Made by a program: the position numbers and the translations under genes. The notes beneath the pieces were generated by a model. The model was not told the origin of the DNA, made no database searches, and saw only the letters and a program-made list of their open reading frames with translations. Shown piece by piece: positions 1 through 12,482 of a stretch of DNA of 64,000 nt (position 1 is its first letter; every line of letters begins with the position of its first letter). Source of the DNA: Platanthera guangdongensis (lineage: Eukaryota > Streptophyta > Magnoliopsida > Asparagales > Orchidaceae). The DNA lies in assembly GCA_039583875.1 (NCBI GenBank), contig CM077159.1, positions 828,812 to 892,811 of the forward strand. The letters run 5' to 3'.

Positions 1-1741
1 TCCTGTGTCGATGGAGGAACATGCCCAGCTACACGGGCGTGTACTGGTAGACACAGGCATGTCAAGTTGGACACAGGCGTGTCGAGAGCCCGTGTACTTT
101 TCGGGACGTGATGGTTTCGGGGTCGAATAGGGCACACGACCTTGGACACGGGCATGTCACAAGCCATGTTCGGCCCAGGTTTTGGATTTTAAGTGCGAAT
201 CGTGGCCATCCGTTTCCTTATTTTGGGATCCATTAGTTCAGGGCTGTTCTGGATGGGTTATACCCGAGAATAGGGTTTGGATGTCTTCATTTCATCCAAG
301 CAATCTCTTTTTAAAGTTTCAGAGAGAGGGGAGAGCAAGGAAGAAGAGGGAAGATAGATCCGGCCGCCGGTGGAGCTTTGGAGCCCCAAATCGCGAGCCG
401 ACTTTGGATCTACGGAGGCAAGGACATTGCGGTGCTTTTCATCCACATAGATTTCCATGGCGCTGAAGAGGAATGCTAGGGTAACGATTCTCATCCTAGG
501 ACATGTGAAGTCCTCTTTTCCTTTGCATAGGAAACCCGCTCTCGCGAGTTTGCGGTGAGTGTGAGGTGTCCTACGGGTAGACATGAATAGTCCCCATTGT
601 TTAGCAAGTAGAGTCCGTAATCGAGAAACAGACGTAGGCATGATGTGTGAAGCCTACCTGGAAAAGTTAGTCTGGATCGGTGATGTTGTATTGCATGAAT
701 GGCCGGAGAAGACTCCGTGCGGATGTTTGTTTTTTGGGTTTTCTACGTATTAGATTGCAACAGGGAGACATGGAGACTAACTCCAAGGTGTACCCGGAAA
801 ACTAGGCAGATGCGTAATTTTGCCAACATGGTGGCCTGGGAGCCAACTTGCACATAACTGGGTTATGTGAACTGTGTGATTCGGATTGGGACTCAGGGAA
901 GTTTGACCCGCGCCCATGTCTTAAGGTGACAGGGTGGTGTGAGCAACGAGTTAGGAGGAATCGTACCCGCTCTATAACGTTCGGCTAAAGCGACCTAAAG
1001 GAACTTGGCACTTGTTGTTGGCATAGATGGAGGGTCTTAGGCATTGGCCGGAAAGACCATAATGTTCAAGAGATTTGTTGTCCAAGGGGCGGTGGTGAGA
1101 CCACGAACTTTGACCAGGTTCACCGAGAATGTGCCCTAAGAGCACGGGGTGTGTGGTCGTGCGTGCCCACGCTTGTGATAAAGTGTTTTTATACTATACT
1201 ACTTGGTTATGCTAACAAAATGCAGGGAAGTTCATCGCTGCCCCGAGTTCGGGGGCGGGGTCATTATAATTTGGTCAGCACAGCTGACCGTTGTTTTTGT
1301 TTGCCACCGTTGCGGTGGATTGTTGCCTGCAACTGCTGCGGAGCCAAGTGGTAAATAGCGAGCAAAAGCCCATGCTGCTAAGCCGGCCCTCGAAGGCATA
1401 ATTATTAATGTTTAATTGTATTATTCATGTGTGACTGGCATGCGTGCCGAGGTTTGTAAAACACTTTAATTTGAGTAAACTATTATAAGGCCATAAGGCC
1501 AAGTACTGGTGTATTGTACATTCATTCCTATTGGGTTTTTATTAGTGGAAATTCATGCTGTTGGCTGGGTTCTTTACTTTGCAACTTTTAAATTGCTTTC
1601 GCTAGAATGTACTCTGTGTAGGACGTTGGTTATTGGAAGGTTGGTTTCCATTACGTAACCTTCCAGTCTGTCTATGGTATATGGCGTCGGGCCCCGGCCG
1701 GACCTACTGCTATATGCTATTCGGCAGATTGGGGTGTTACA
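1..1741 (+). repeat. 5' LTR of Tekay-like element (partial)
   Basis: This is homologous along its length to 6962-8704. It ends GTTACA at 1741, immediately before the primer binding site. Positions 1-170 hold several copies of the ACACGGGCGTGT-type near-palindrome described for the 3' LTR. Short open frames inside the LTR, on either strand, are not supported as genes. Confidence 0.9.
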
Positions 1742-1744
1742 ATT

Positions 1745-1763
1745 TGGTGTCAGACTACTGGTT
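1745..1763 (+). other. Primer binding site, initiator Met-tRNA type, diverged
   Basis: TGGTGTCAGA followed by CTGGTTT lies 3 bases after the LTR. It resembles the plant initiator Met-tRNA site (TGGTATCAGAGC...) with a few changes. Minus-strand DNA synthesis would start here in an active element. Confidence 0.75.
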
Positions 1764-1964
1764 TCGGTCAACTTAAATGACTTCGTGGACGAATTCTTTT
1801 AAGGGGTGGTGAGCACATGTGTGTGTATCATCATTATAACATAAAAAGAACCCATGAATGTCCACTTAGGAATGAAAATACATATGTTTGGGGAACCGGC
1901 GTGTTCCTATAATTGCTTTTTGTAATTTTTTATGGTCACTTAACGGTGTTTTGTACAACTATAG

Positions 1965-2954
1965 GTGACCAGAAGTGGTGCAGGGCCGTCAGAACGCCCG
2001 GTTTCTGAGGCTAGTAGCGCACCAAATGATGCTCCTAAAACACCTCCCTCGGCTGAAACAATACGATTGGTGGCCGAAGCGGTGTTTGTTTTGATCAACG
2101 CACAGCATGCAAGGCAAATGCAGCGGCCCGCACCTTCGATGAAGCAGGTACCGCTTCAAGCGGCTGAACCGAGAAGGGTAGAATAGGTAGTGCTGGAGAC
2201 TTTGGTGCCTAGGAGAGTAACCGAAAGGCAGCTCAAACATGTTATGGGATTCAATCCTCCAGTATTCTCGGGGACCGGAACCCCATCCCAAGCTGAAGAT
2301 TGGCTCTCCCGAGTGAAGAGAGTCTTGACAATGATGGAAACAGAAGAGTGGCAGATGACCACTATAGCTACATTCCTGTTGGACGGAGATGATAAGCTGT
2401 GGTGGGAAGGTTTTGAGGTACATAACTTGAGGGGAAAGCAACTCACAGACGTCTTGATGGATAAATTTTCGAGATTGTTCTTGGTAAGGTACCTTCCCTC
2501 GGCTTAGAGGATAGCATTGGAGAATGAGTTCCAGAAGCTGACACAAGGAAAGAGTAGCTTGGATGAGTATCTCCACGAATTTACTCGGTTGGGTCGGTAC
2601 GCTGGCTCTACATTTCCGGATGAGGAGTGTAATACAAACCGATTCTATGAAGGTTTGAGAGATGACTTAAGGCTACTGCTCTCGAGCCCTATAACGTAGG
2701 GCTTCTTGACCCTGGTCAATACGACTCAGTCATTGGAAAAGGATTTGAAGAATGTGTAAGCGAAGAAAAATTCTGGTGATAAGAAGACTGAGTTCATTGT
2801 GCCGGCTATCTCAAAGCCTGTATACGATAGGTGGTCTAAGAAGGCTGGGACTTTGGGTCCAGCCCCTTCTTCTGCTGCTTCTGGGGCGACTACGGGTCGA
2901 ACCCCGAGCGCATGCTTTACTTGCGGAAAGCTAGGACATTTTGCCAGAGACTGC
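1965..2954 (+). pseudogene. gag: gag (capsid and CCHC nucleocapsid), broken
   Basis: Three adjacent open stretches (to 2186, 2190-2507, 2517-2699) read as one retrotransposon gag core. Visible hallmarks are FNPPVFSG, AEDWL, KLWWEGF and the EYLHEFTRLGRYA segment. The reading then continues to a CCHC knuckle at 2913-2954 (C-x2-C-x4-H-x4-C), which is followed at once by a TGA. No ATG opens the frame; the first open codon is GTG at 1965 after a TAG. Stops at 2184, 2505 and 2697 each sit where glutamine CAG would fit, so they look like C-to-T changes. Confidence 0.85.
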
Positions 2955-3095
2955 TGAAGCGGACGTCCCAAGTCCGAGAGGAAGCTGGGAACAACCTATG
3001 AGGAGAAGGGCAAGGCGGTGGAGTCAACCGTATCCCATTATGCTTAACCTAGAGTTTATAATCTTGGCCAGCAGGAGACTATTAAGCAAGTAGAT

Positions 3096-3650
3096 GTGGT
3101 GACAGGTACGGTTTATATTTATAGCAAGTTAATTTTTAAATACTTGTTATGCACGTGTTACCTTACCTCTGCTTGTATAGACTTTGTTTTGAATTATGAT
3201 AATCCGGTGAGAGCACTCTTTGATACAGGAGCTTCGCACTCCTTTTTGTCTGAAGGATTCATATCGCGCATCGGAGTACCTTCTTTGATGGCGAAGGACA
3301 AACTGGATGTGTTGTTGCCGAATGGGTGTTTGATGCGCGCGGATAGAATCTGTGGCGTTAAGATTCGTATTGGGAGTCAAGAGTTCGATTTGCAATCATT
3401 GTTACTACCACTGGTGGATTTTGATGTGCTATTTGGTATGGACTGGCTATCAGAGCAGCACGCATATATCGATTGCAGTCACAAGGTGGTCAAGTTGGGA
3501 ACAGGTCGTGAGACAATGTTTACGGGCTTGAAGGGGTCGAGCAAGACTTTGATGTCTGCTCTTCAGGTGGTGAAGGCTGTTTGTGCAGTAGCAAAGCTGT
3601 TCTTCACACTAGTGGAAGTTGCAAATCCTAAGCCTACATTGGACAGTATT
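3096..3650 (+). pseudogene. Retroviral-type aspartic protease of Tekay-like element
   Basis: The catalytic motif DTGASHSF is intact at about 3221-3244. It is followed by the LLPLVDFDVLFGMDWL segment that closes the protease fold in chromoviruses. The domain runs directly into the RT linker, with no stop until 3810. It would cleave the gag-pol polyprotein. It is called a pseudogene because the surrounding polyprotein is interrupted on both sides. Confidence 0.85.
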
Positions 3651-5104
3651 TCAGTGGTATCTGAATACCCTGATGTGTTCCCTAATGATCTTCCTGGAGC
3701 CCCACCTCAACAGGAGATTGATTTCACCATCGAGCTAGTGCTAGGTGCGAAACCTGTGTCACACTCTCCGTATCGGCTAGCGCCTAAGGAGATGGCGGAG
3801 CTAAAGGTATAACTTCAAGAGTTGTTGGAGCAGGGTTATGTGCGTCCAAGTTCGTCGCCTTGGAGCGTACCTGTCCTTTTTGTTACAAATATGGACGGAA
3901 GCTTGAGACTTTGTATCAATTATCGAGAACTAAACAAGATAACGGAGAAGAACAAGTACCCGATCCCAAGTATTGATGATCTCTTTGATCAGTTAGTTGG
4001 GTCAACGGTGTACTCGAAATTGGATTTGAAGTCCGGGTATTATCAGATGAGGATAAGGGAGAGTGATATCCCCAAGATAGCTTTTAGTACGAGATACAGG
4101 TATTATGAGTTTACGGTCATGTCGTTTAGGCTGACTAATACGTCGTCAGTGTTCATGGATCTGATGAATAGGACTTTCAGGGAGTACCTAGACCACTTTG
4201 TGATCGTCTTCATCGACGATATATTGGTGTACTCACAGAGTGAGGAGGATCACTTTAAGCATCTGCATTTGGTGTTGGAGACGCTGAGGAGGAATCAACT
4301 GTACGCCAAGTTCTCCAAATGCGAGTTTTGGTGGTTCTCAGTAGCGTTCCTTGGTTACATAGTCAGTGGAGAGGGAATTGTAGTGGATCCGGTGAAGATT
4401 GTTGCTATACGAGAGTGGCCTGTGCTGTCTACGGTAGCCGAAGTCCGGAGTTTTCTGGGGCATGCCGGCTACTATAGGCACTTCGTGGAGAACTTCTCGT
4501 GGATAGCGTTACCCCTCACGACTCTGACGAGGATAGAGCAGAAGTTTGTTTGGACCCCGGAGTGCGCACGAGCTTTTGAGGAGATGAAAAGTTGGTTGAC
4601 CACGGCGCCTGTGCTGAGTTCGGCGCATGGGACCGAAGGCTTTGAGATCGACAGCGATGCTTCGGGCAGTGGATTGGGTTGTGTACTACTACAGTATGGA
4701 AGTGTGATAGCGTATGGCTCGCGACAGCTAAAAGTGCATGAGAGGAATTATCTGGTCCATGACTTGGAGTTAGCGGGCGTGATTTTTGCCTTGAAGCTGT
4801 GAAGACATAACTTGTATGGGTGAAGTTCGATATCTATACCGACCACAAGTGCCTGAAATACTTGTTGAATCAGAAGGATCTGAACATGCGACAGCAGAGA
4901 TGGATGGATTTCCTGGGGGACTACACATTCAAAATTCATTATGTGCCTAGGAAAGACAATGCAGTTGCGGATGCGTTGAGTCGTAGGGCCCCAACTCAAG
5001 CCAACTGGCTGTCAGTCCATGACGAGCGTTTGGTTCAGGAGTTAGAGGCATTGGAGATTACGTGTGTAAACAAGCAGTCTAGTGCCGAGGTGCTATTGAA
5101 CTAG
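3651..5104 (+). pseudogene. Reverse transcriptase and RNase H of Tekay-like element, broken
   Basis: RT motifs appear in order: [20 protein letters not shown], the catalytic FIDDILVYS (gypsy form of YxDD) and [11 protein letters not shown]. RNase H follows with [16 protein letters not shown] and TDHKCLKYLL. Breaks are TAA at 3810 (CAA expected by comparison with the family A element), TGA at 4799 (TGG expected), a one-base loss near 4817 and TAG at 5102. RT itself is uninterrupted from 3822 to 4798. Confidence 0.9.
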
Positions 5105-5230
5105 ACAGAAGTTCAGTGTGACCTGGTTGATCGAATTTGGCAGTCTTTGGATATGGATGGCCGCATGAAGCAAATCATGGTTGAGGCTTTGGATCAGTAA
5201 AATTCCCAATTTGAGGTCGTAGATGGATTG

Positions 5231-6560
5231 CTATGGAAGGACAGTCGTTTGTGCGTCCCGAATGTGAGCAATTTGCGGGTGGAATTGTTGTACTAGGCTC
5301 ATCACACCAAGTACTCGATTCACTCGGGGAGCACGAAGATATACCGTGCTGTGAAGAAATTGTTCTGGTGGACAGTACTTAAGAAGGATGTGCCACTCTA
5401 TGTGGCGAAGTGTCAAACATGCGCCTTAGTGAAGGTAGAGTGCCAGAAGCCTGGAGGATTCTTGAAGTCCTTCCCTATTCCGGAGTGGAAGTTTGACGAA
5501 ATTACTATGGACTTTGTGCATGGTTTTCCAAGGTCGCAGAAGGGAAACGACGCCATCTGAGTGGTCTCGATCGTTTGATGAAAGTGTCGCACTTCATTCC
5601 GCATATGAAGGATGAATCAGTGGAGAAATTGGCAAAAGTATATATGGATAATATTGTATGGCTTCACGGTGTGCCCCGCAGCATTGTGAGTGTCTGAGAT
5701 GGGCATTTCACGTCCAGTGATTGGGGTTTGTGCAGCAGATGTTGGGAATAAAGCTGAGTTTCAGCACATCCTTTCATCTACAGACAGATGGTCAGACCGA
5801 GAGGGTCAACAGGACGATGGAAGACATGCTTCGCATGTGCGTTCTGGATTTTGGGAAGCAGAGGGAAGATTACCTATACTTGGTGGAATTCACTTACAAC
5901 AATAGCTACCAGTCGAGCATTCAAATGGCGCCCTTTGAGGAACTTTATGGTAGAAGATGTCGCATATCATTGTCTTGGTTGGAAACGGGTGAGTCAAAGT
6001 TGTGCAGGCTCCAAGAGGTGGAAGATGCAATGTCATTGGTTCAAACGATTCGAGAGAGATTGCTAATCGCTCAGGACCGCCAAGCTAAGTACTATAACTC
6101 CAAGCATATGAATGTGGAGTTCGTTGTTGGCGACTGAGTGTACTTGAAGATTAAGACGTTCAAGGGTGTCTCGCGGGTACGACGCTTGAAGAAGCTAAGC
6201 CCGAGGTACCTGTGACCGTTTGAGGTTCTGGAGCGGATTCGCAAAGCAGCTTATCGTTTGAGGCTATTAGTGGAGCTACGTGGTCTACACGACGTATTCC
6301 ACATATCAGTGCTGCAGAAGGCAGTGCAAGAGCCTTTGCAAGTGATTGCGGTCGATCATGTGCCGGTCGATAATGGGTTGACGAGGAAGGTCAAGCCTAT
6401 ACGCATTGAGGACTCTGAAGTCAAGTGATTGCGTATCAAAGCGATCAGAATGGTCAAGGTCTATTGGGACAACTGCGGTCGGGAGGAGCTCTCGTGGGAG
6501 CGAGAGCGAGCCATGCTTACGGAGTACCCGGAGTTATTCCACTCAAGTACCGTTTAAGTT
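5231..6560 (+). pseudogene. Integrase with chromodomain-like tail, broken
   Basis: The zinc-binding HHCC region runs from HHTKYSIH to CQTC (about 5298-5425). The core shows MDFVHG, a second Asp after a TGA at 5696, and the glutamate region in TERVNRTMEDML. The C-terminus reads VKVYWDN...SWERE...EYPELF, as in Tekay-type chromodomain integrases, where this tail targets integration to chromatin. Stops at 5295, 5558, 5696, 6136, 6214 and 6426 break it. Most fit CGA-to-TGA or TGG-to-TGA transitions. Confidence 0.85.
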
Positions 6561-6605
6561 TTGTCTTTATCTTTCCTCTATGTAATTTCGGGACGAAATT
6601 CTTAT

Positions 6606-6618
6606 AAGGGGGAGAGAG
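6606..6618 (+). other. Polypurine tract
   Basis: AAGGGGGAGAGAG is followed by one T and then the 3' LTR beginning TGTAACGCCCC at 6620. This is the expected site of plus-strand priming. Confidence 0.85.
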
Positions 6619-6619
6619 T

Positions 6620-8704
6620 TGTAACGCCCCGAAACTCAAAAGAGCGACGGGAGGCATTTTGAGCCAGGTCTGGGACTTGGTAGAGGTCACACGGCCTAGG
6701 ACACGGGCTTGTCCCAGGGGCGTGTCATGCTCGGGTTCAGCAATGATCATGTGGTCGACGAATTTGCAGTCGATGATCGTCGAACAGCGAACACGGCCTG
6801 AGATACGGGCGTGTCCCAGGCCGTGTCCTACTCGGGTGGTTGGCCGAGTTGTGTCGGGGGTGAAACACGGCCTGGAGCCGAGGTGTGTTCAACCTGACAC
6901 GGGCGTGTCACATTCGATACGGGCGTGTCAAATACCCTTGTTCTTCTCGAGTGGATGTTGATCCTGTGTCGATGGAGGAACACCCTGAGCTATACGGGGG
7001 TGCACTGGTAGACACGGGTGTGTCAAGTTGGACACAGGCGTGTCGAGAGCCCGTGTACTCTTCGGTACGCGACGGTTTCGCCGTCAAATGGGGCACACGG
7101 CCTTGGATACGGGCATGTCACAAGCCGTGTTCGGCCTAGGTTTTGGATTTTAAATGTGAATCGTGGTTGTCTATTTCCTTATTTTGGGATCCAAAGGTTC
7201 AGGGCTGTTCTGGCTGGGTTATACTTGGGAATACGGTCTAGATGCCTTCATTTCATCCAAGCAATCTCTTTCTAAAGTTTTAGAGAGAGGGGAGAGCAAG
7301 GAAGAAGAGGGAAGATAGATCCGGCCGCTGGTGGAGCTTCGGAGCCCCAAATCGCGAGCTGACTTCAGATCTACGGGGGCGATGACATTGCGGTGCTTTT
7401 AATCTGCATAAATTTCCATGGCACTGAAGAGGAATGTTAGGGTAACGATTCCCATCCTAGGACATTTGAAGTCCTCTTTTCCTTTACATAAGAAGCCCGC
7501 TCTCGCGAGTTTGCGGTAAGTGTGAGGCCTTCCTACGGGTAGACATGAATAGTCCCCGTTATTTTGCATGTAGAGTACGTAATCGAGAAACGGGCATAGG
7601 CATGATCTGTGAAGCCTAACCGGACAAGTTGGTTTGGATCGGTGATGTTGCATTGCATGAATTGGCGGAGAAGACTCCTTGCAGATGTTGGTTTTCGGGT
7701 TTTCTACATGGTAGATTGCAACAGGGAGCCTTGGGGACTAACTCCAAGGTGCACCCGGAAAACTGGGCAGATGTGTGATTCTACCAAGATGGTGGCATGG
7801 GAGCAAACTTGCACATAACTGGGTTATGTGAAGTGTGTGATTCGGATTTGGACTCGGGGAAGTTTGACTCACGCCCATGTCTTAAGGTGACAGGGTGGTG
7901 TGAGCAACGGGTTAGGTGGAACTGTACCCGCTCTATATCATTCGGTTAAAGAGACCTAAAGGAACTTGGCACTTGCCATTGGCATAGATGGAGGGTCTTA
8001 GGCATTGGGTGGAAATACCATAATGCTCACGAGATTTGCCGTCCAGGGGGCGGTGGTGAGACATCGGACTTTGACCGGGTTCACCGAGAATGTGCCCTGA
8101 GAGCACAGGGTGTGTGGTCGTGCTTGCCCACGCCTGTGATGAAGTGTTTTTATACTATACTGCTTGGTTATGCTAACAAAATGCAGGGAAGGAGCATTGC
8201 CGCCCCGAGTTTGGTGGTGGGGTCGTTATAATTTGGTCAACATAGCTGAGCGTTGCTTTTTTTGCCACCGTTGTGGTGGATTATTGCTCGCAGGTGTTGC
8301 AGAGCCAAGTGGTAAATAGCGGGCAAAATCCCATGTTGCTGAGCCAGCAATCGAAGGCCTAATTATTAAATGTTTACTTGTATTATTCATGTCTGACTGG
8401 CCTACGTGCCGAGGTTTGGTAAACACTTTAATTTGAGTAAACTATTGTAAGTCCATAAGGCCAAGTACTGGTTTATTGTACATTCATTCCTGTTGGGTTT
8501 TTATTAGTAGATATTCATGTTGTTGGCTGGGTTCTTTACTTTGCAACTTCTAAATTGCTTCCGCTAGAATGTACTCTGTGTAGGACATTGGTTATTGGCA
8601 GGTTAGTTTCCATTGCGTAAACTTCCGGTCTGTCTGTAGTATATGGTGTCGGGCCCCGGCCGGACCTACTACTATATGCTATGCGACGAATAGGGGGAGT
8701 TACA
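6620..8704 (+). repeat. 3' LTR of Tekay-like element, 2085 bp
   Basis: It begins TGTAACGCCCCG after the polypurine tract and ends GTTACA, giving TGTAA/TTACA inverted ends. The first 500 bases (6670-7130) are a loose array of CG-rich near-palindromes of the type GACACGGGCGTGTC. The rest has no internal gene. The 5-bp target duplication cannot be tested because the left end is outside the window. Confidence 0.9.
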
Positions 8705-9600
8705 TATAACATATCATTATGCATTGATGAAATTACAATCTCTCTTAAAGTTCTATCAAGTAATGATCTGATTCACAAGCCCGCGAAAGTTTCTAATGTC
8801 TCATGGAGTCTTTCCTTATTCTTGGATTGTAATATTTCCAAGCGTGCAAACCTCTACGTATATCCCAAACTTCTAGGGAGAGTTGATTATCTTGTCGATT
8901 ATGCGAATACAAAACCTCATCTTTACTTGAGCAACATTTGAATAAATCAAGTCTTGTAGATCACTATGTTTGTGACACATGTTTTATAAACTGGGTCTAG
9001 AGAAATTCAAGTCGTTACCAATTTAGCACAATAAACAAAAGGATAAGCCTCCATACATTTTGGGCTAAATTTCTTTAATACCTATAATACATTCATCCTA
9101 GACATGCACTCAATCCTTACGGCTAACAATCTTAGACTTAGAGTTCCACCTTGAGTCTTATTGATATGCTACATATCTTAAGCCCTTGAGATTATTATTT
9201 ACGATAATATTCTCAAGATCAACATGTGACCCAAACAAAAATGGGTCTCTTCTGAAACTTGATTTATTATTATTATTATTTTAATTCGACCATTGGTATT
9301 TGTCACTGTGGTTGTCTCAACGTAATCAAGTCATCGGTACGGGGGTTAAGTTTATGAGTACCCTACTATTCCACTAATATACTATAGACATCAATTCTCC
9401 TTGAGTCATTCTATCAGCTTGGGTAAGAAGTGATAATATCACTTAATAGGTGGAGTAGGGGCATCAGAATTTAAGCCTTAAGTAGTGACGCTATTATTAA
9501 ATTCTCCCCCTAGTATATTTGGGTATCCTCGAAACTTAATCAATCTATATACGAGGTCGATTTTAGATTAGGACACGCTACAAAATCCTCTTGGTAAGTA
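8705..9600. other. Unassigned AT-rich intergenic DNA
   Basis: I recognise no gene here. An 86-codon open frame from 8681 starts inside the Tekay LTR and has no recognisable motif, so I do not call it. A (TTA)n tract lies near 9264-9282. On the minus strand, TGTAGCGTGTCC around 9580 could begin another degraded LTR, but I cannot find its partner. Confidence 0.5.
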
Positions 9601-9789
9601 AGACTAAGGTGGTGTCCTAATTAGATTAGACTAAATCATTGTTTTAATGGACGATTTTCTGTGAATTTTTACACATAGGCACACCATTGCTTCTGCTGCA
9701 TAGTTTGTCCACAAACTATTACTCGAGCGCGGTGACCCAGTGTTTTGGACTTCTTTGTCAAATGATCGTTTGTTCAAGTGATACCAGTT
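9600..9789 (-). mobile_element. Interior stub and primer site of family B gypsy element
   Basis: On the minus strand, just inside the LTR boundary, is CTGGTATCA (Met-tRNA-type primer start). It is followed by a leader resembling positions 37004-37110 of the family A element; both share an AAAGAAGTC block and an AGTTTG-GGACAAACT block. The coding part is missing and the leader ends against unassigned DNA near 9600. Confidence 0.6.
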
Positions 9790-10095
9790 TGTAAGACCCC
9801 TCCCCTTACCAAGGAGGTAACCCGGTCTTATGCCCAGAACCACCGCCTTACGGTAACACTAACTCACAGGTTAGTCGACAACGCAAGATGCTGATCTTGC
9901 CAGCGAGTACGATCATTCAACCAGTTTCTGTCAATCGATAATAGAAGTAAAACAAGTAGTAATAACTAACAAGTCCACAAAGATCACAGTACATATCATA
10001 TATATATGAAAATGAAAGGTACAACAATAGTCCACAATGAGTACAGAAAGAGAAAAGGGCTTATGCCCGTGCATGCCAAAAATAAATAGTAAAGC

Positions 10096-10113
10096 TCTCT
10101 CTCTCTCTCTCTC
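10096..10113. repeat. (CT)n microsatellite
   Basis: About nine CT units in tandem inside the family B LTR. Confidence 0.9.
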
Positions 10114-10576
10114 ATTATAACACTATACGGAAGCAAACTCTAAACAGGCACACTCGTCATCACATGACACTGAGCTACGGTAGTAGCACATGGTATCTGC
10201 TCCTCAAGTCTTGTCACCTCATCCTACTGGTCATACTGGTGCTCCAGCTCCTCGAGCTCCTAAAATGATACGGTCACAACCGACCGTTAGTCATAAAGAC
10301 TAAGTTATTATCGTCCTCACCTCACCCATGCGACTCCTAGGCACCGAGCGGGAGGACAAAAGCGGAGGACAACAAAGCAGTATCAAAATAGAAGCAGGTG
10401 ACGGTGGATCTATTCTATCATGGATATATTTCTAACAGTTATGTCATTACATTAGCAGTTCTATATATATAGCACATGTAAAGTAAGTAAGCAGAGCTGA
10501 AAGAAGAGTGCAGTAAGTAAAGTAAAGAAAGAGCAGAAAGTAAACTATCTACCGCTACACTAACATCACAAGAGTA

Positions 10577-10672
10577 CCTTAACTTATATGAATGCTCATA
10601 CAAACTTATTAGTTAAGGTTTCAGAAATATAACTTATCATATAAAAGAGACCATACTAATTTATATGATAAG
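10577..10672 (-). other. Two tandem hairpins in family B LTR
   Basis: The first pairs 10577-10590 with 10605-10618 (imperfect, 14-nt loop). The second pairs CTTATCATATAAA (10633-10645) with its exact complement at 10660-10672, again with a 14-nt loop. They match in layout the two hairpins at 36256-36356 of the family A LTR, and the loops share a TTxGTATG core on the sense strand. Confidence 0.75.
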
Positions 10673-11142
10673 GATCCATGGTGCGTATGACCTAAATATG
10701 TATGTATGTTATATATGCAGGTTATGATTCATGCAAGTGCAACTCACACACACGACTCTGTGATCACAGACCTTTAGTTCCTGCTTTTTGGAGCTAGCAT
10801 CACTCTCTGGTACCACCATTGTGGCTAAGGCAGCAGTGGAGCGAGCGTCTCCACTCCTAGGCGGGTATATACACTACCAGGACTAGACCTCCCATACGCC
10901 TTTGTACACGTCCTAGGTGCACTCTAGAGTCTTTGCGTACTATTTCCTGGGTACCTACCAGTCTTTTCTGTCGAGTATGTATTTTTGGAGATCGTACTCC
11001 AAACCTCAGTATAAAATAACCCACTGGCCCCTCAAACCATCACACATCGCCAGAGTCACCGTACTGCCATCGGTGTGACGATTGGCCCAGTACTGCATGA
11101 TCCGCCACAAATTAATTTCAATGCACATGCAAGATATTCCAA

Positions 11143-11270
11143 CCCGAGCCTCCAGCTCGCAGGACCAAACCTGTCCTGATATCAAACTCCCGAGCCTCCA
11201 GCTCGCAGGACCAAACCTGTCCTGATATCAAACTCCCAAGCCTCCAGCTTGCAGGACTAAACCATCTTGA
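11143..11270. repeat. 46-bp tandem repeat, about 2.8 copies
   Basis: Units start CCCGAGCCTCCAGCTC at 11143 and 11189, and a diverged third begins at 11235 (CCCAAGCCTCC). Each contains a CAGGAC...GTCCTG inverted pair. Confidence 0.85.
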
Positions 11271-12482
11271 AACCATCCAACCCATCACGGGTGAGATTGT
11301 AAATCAGTGCTTTATTTCTGAATCCCTCCAACCTTCACGCGTGAGAATGTTACCTCGTTCTCTTAGCATATTAGACTACTCTTGTCTAATGTTTGTTATT
11401 CCTATCAATTTAAGGTTCATCCCAGGACTGCCCAGGGCATGCCCAGTGAAGGGCTCTTGGGGGTACTAGGAATTACGATTGGCTGAAGCCCAAAGCTCCC
11501 TTTCTCAAGGATATTTACTTTTTTTAATGTCTACCCATGATCCATACCAACTCTCATTGTTACTCTGGGACAAACCTAATAGTTTAGAATATTATCAGGA
11601 GAGTGGCGGTCTTCCACCGATCTCTGTTCTAGCCACTATCCTTGGGATTTTGCACTCTACCACTCGTTATCAAGAAGTGACATATTGGACACCAACCAGT
11701 GTTTATCTTCCCAACATAGATTCCTTCTCAACCAACAACCTTATCCCTGGTGGGTCCTAGTATCATATGTTATATGTACTAAGCGCACCCATAACCTAAT
11801 GTTGACCCGTATGACGTGTCTTTCAAACTCTTCGATCAACTGCCCCTAATTATTTATCATAGATTGCTTTAGTGTATGATGTTAACCATCCTATGTTTCA
11901 CTATTTTTCTAAGGAGTTAAGTGCCTAAATTAATTCTTTTAATTGAGCGACCTGGGACACCTTACACAAGATATACAATCTATAATGGTCCAGCCTATCT
12001 AATAAATTTATCAGATGTTCCATGAGGTTAAATATGATTTCCTACCAAGTTTCATAATTTTTGCATGTGAAATTCCATTTAATATCTATTTAATAATAAA
12101 CCACAAATTGACTACTTTCCAAAGTCAGCATAGTATTTGTACAATCAAAAATTCTAGGAAAATTACTGAGCCTCCATGTTTATATAATAAAGCTAAATAC
12201 AGAATTTCAAAATCCTAAACAGTGATTTGAAATAACTAATATCCATATGAACAATATTACCAAAATGCCATTATTAGGGTTTTCAGCATATAGATACATC
12301 CAAAAATTCTCAAATAATTTAACAGGGATTGAATCATAGAAATAAACTACTGTAAAGTTTTTCATCATATTTTAAATAGTGATTTCAAATTTTCAATATC
12401 ACAGATTAAATCTTCTAATTACAAGAAATTTCCTGGAACTTCTTCTTGTCCATTTGCCAGGTAGGAGTTTTTGTTGGCCTAT

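Larger units (their letters stand above)
1..8704 (+). mobile_element. Ty3/gypsy chromovirus, Tekay/Del-like, decayed; 5' end outside window
   Basis: The order is LTR, primer binding site, gag, protease, RT, RNase H, integrase with a chromodomain-like tail, polypurine tract, LTR. Window position 1 corresponds to 6962 in the 3' LTR, so about 342 bases of the 5' LTR lie upstream. Over the first 190 or so aligned bases I count about 22 differences between the LTRs, roughly 11 percent, so the insertion is old. Gag and pol carry many in-frame stops, and no full-length protein is possible. The lineage call rests on the integrase tail, where a W, then WE and then a PELF motif match the C-terminal end of Tekay-type chromodomain integrases, and on the Met-tRNA-type primer site. 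Confidence 0.9.
9790..12423 (-). repeat. LTR of family B gypsy element, solo-like
   Basis: The plus-strand left edge TGTAAGACCCC and a right edge ending in ATTACA would form a 2634-bp LTR with TGTAA/TTACA ends. The left edge is well supported by the adjacent primer site; the right edge is inferred. The segment around 10260-10330 is clearly related to 36530-36700 of the family A LTR. A minus-strand TATATAAA lies at 12179-12186. Unlike the other LTRs here, no palindrome array is visible upstream of it. Confidence 0.6.

Noticed and set aside
258..641. 127-codon minus-strand frame in the Tekay LTR, with relatives at 7399-7653, 42675-43001 and 53530-53626
   Set aside because: Its recurrence follows from LTR homology. 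Frames differ in length and are broken in the other copies, and no domain is visible.
8681..8941. Possible host gene exon (86 codons)
   Set aside because: It starts inside the Tekay LTR, has no motif, and flanking sequence offers no further exon.
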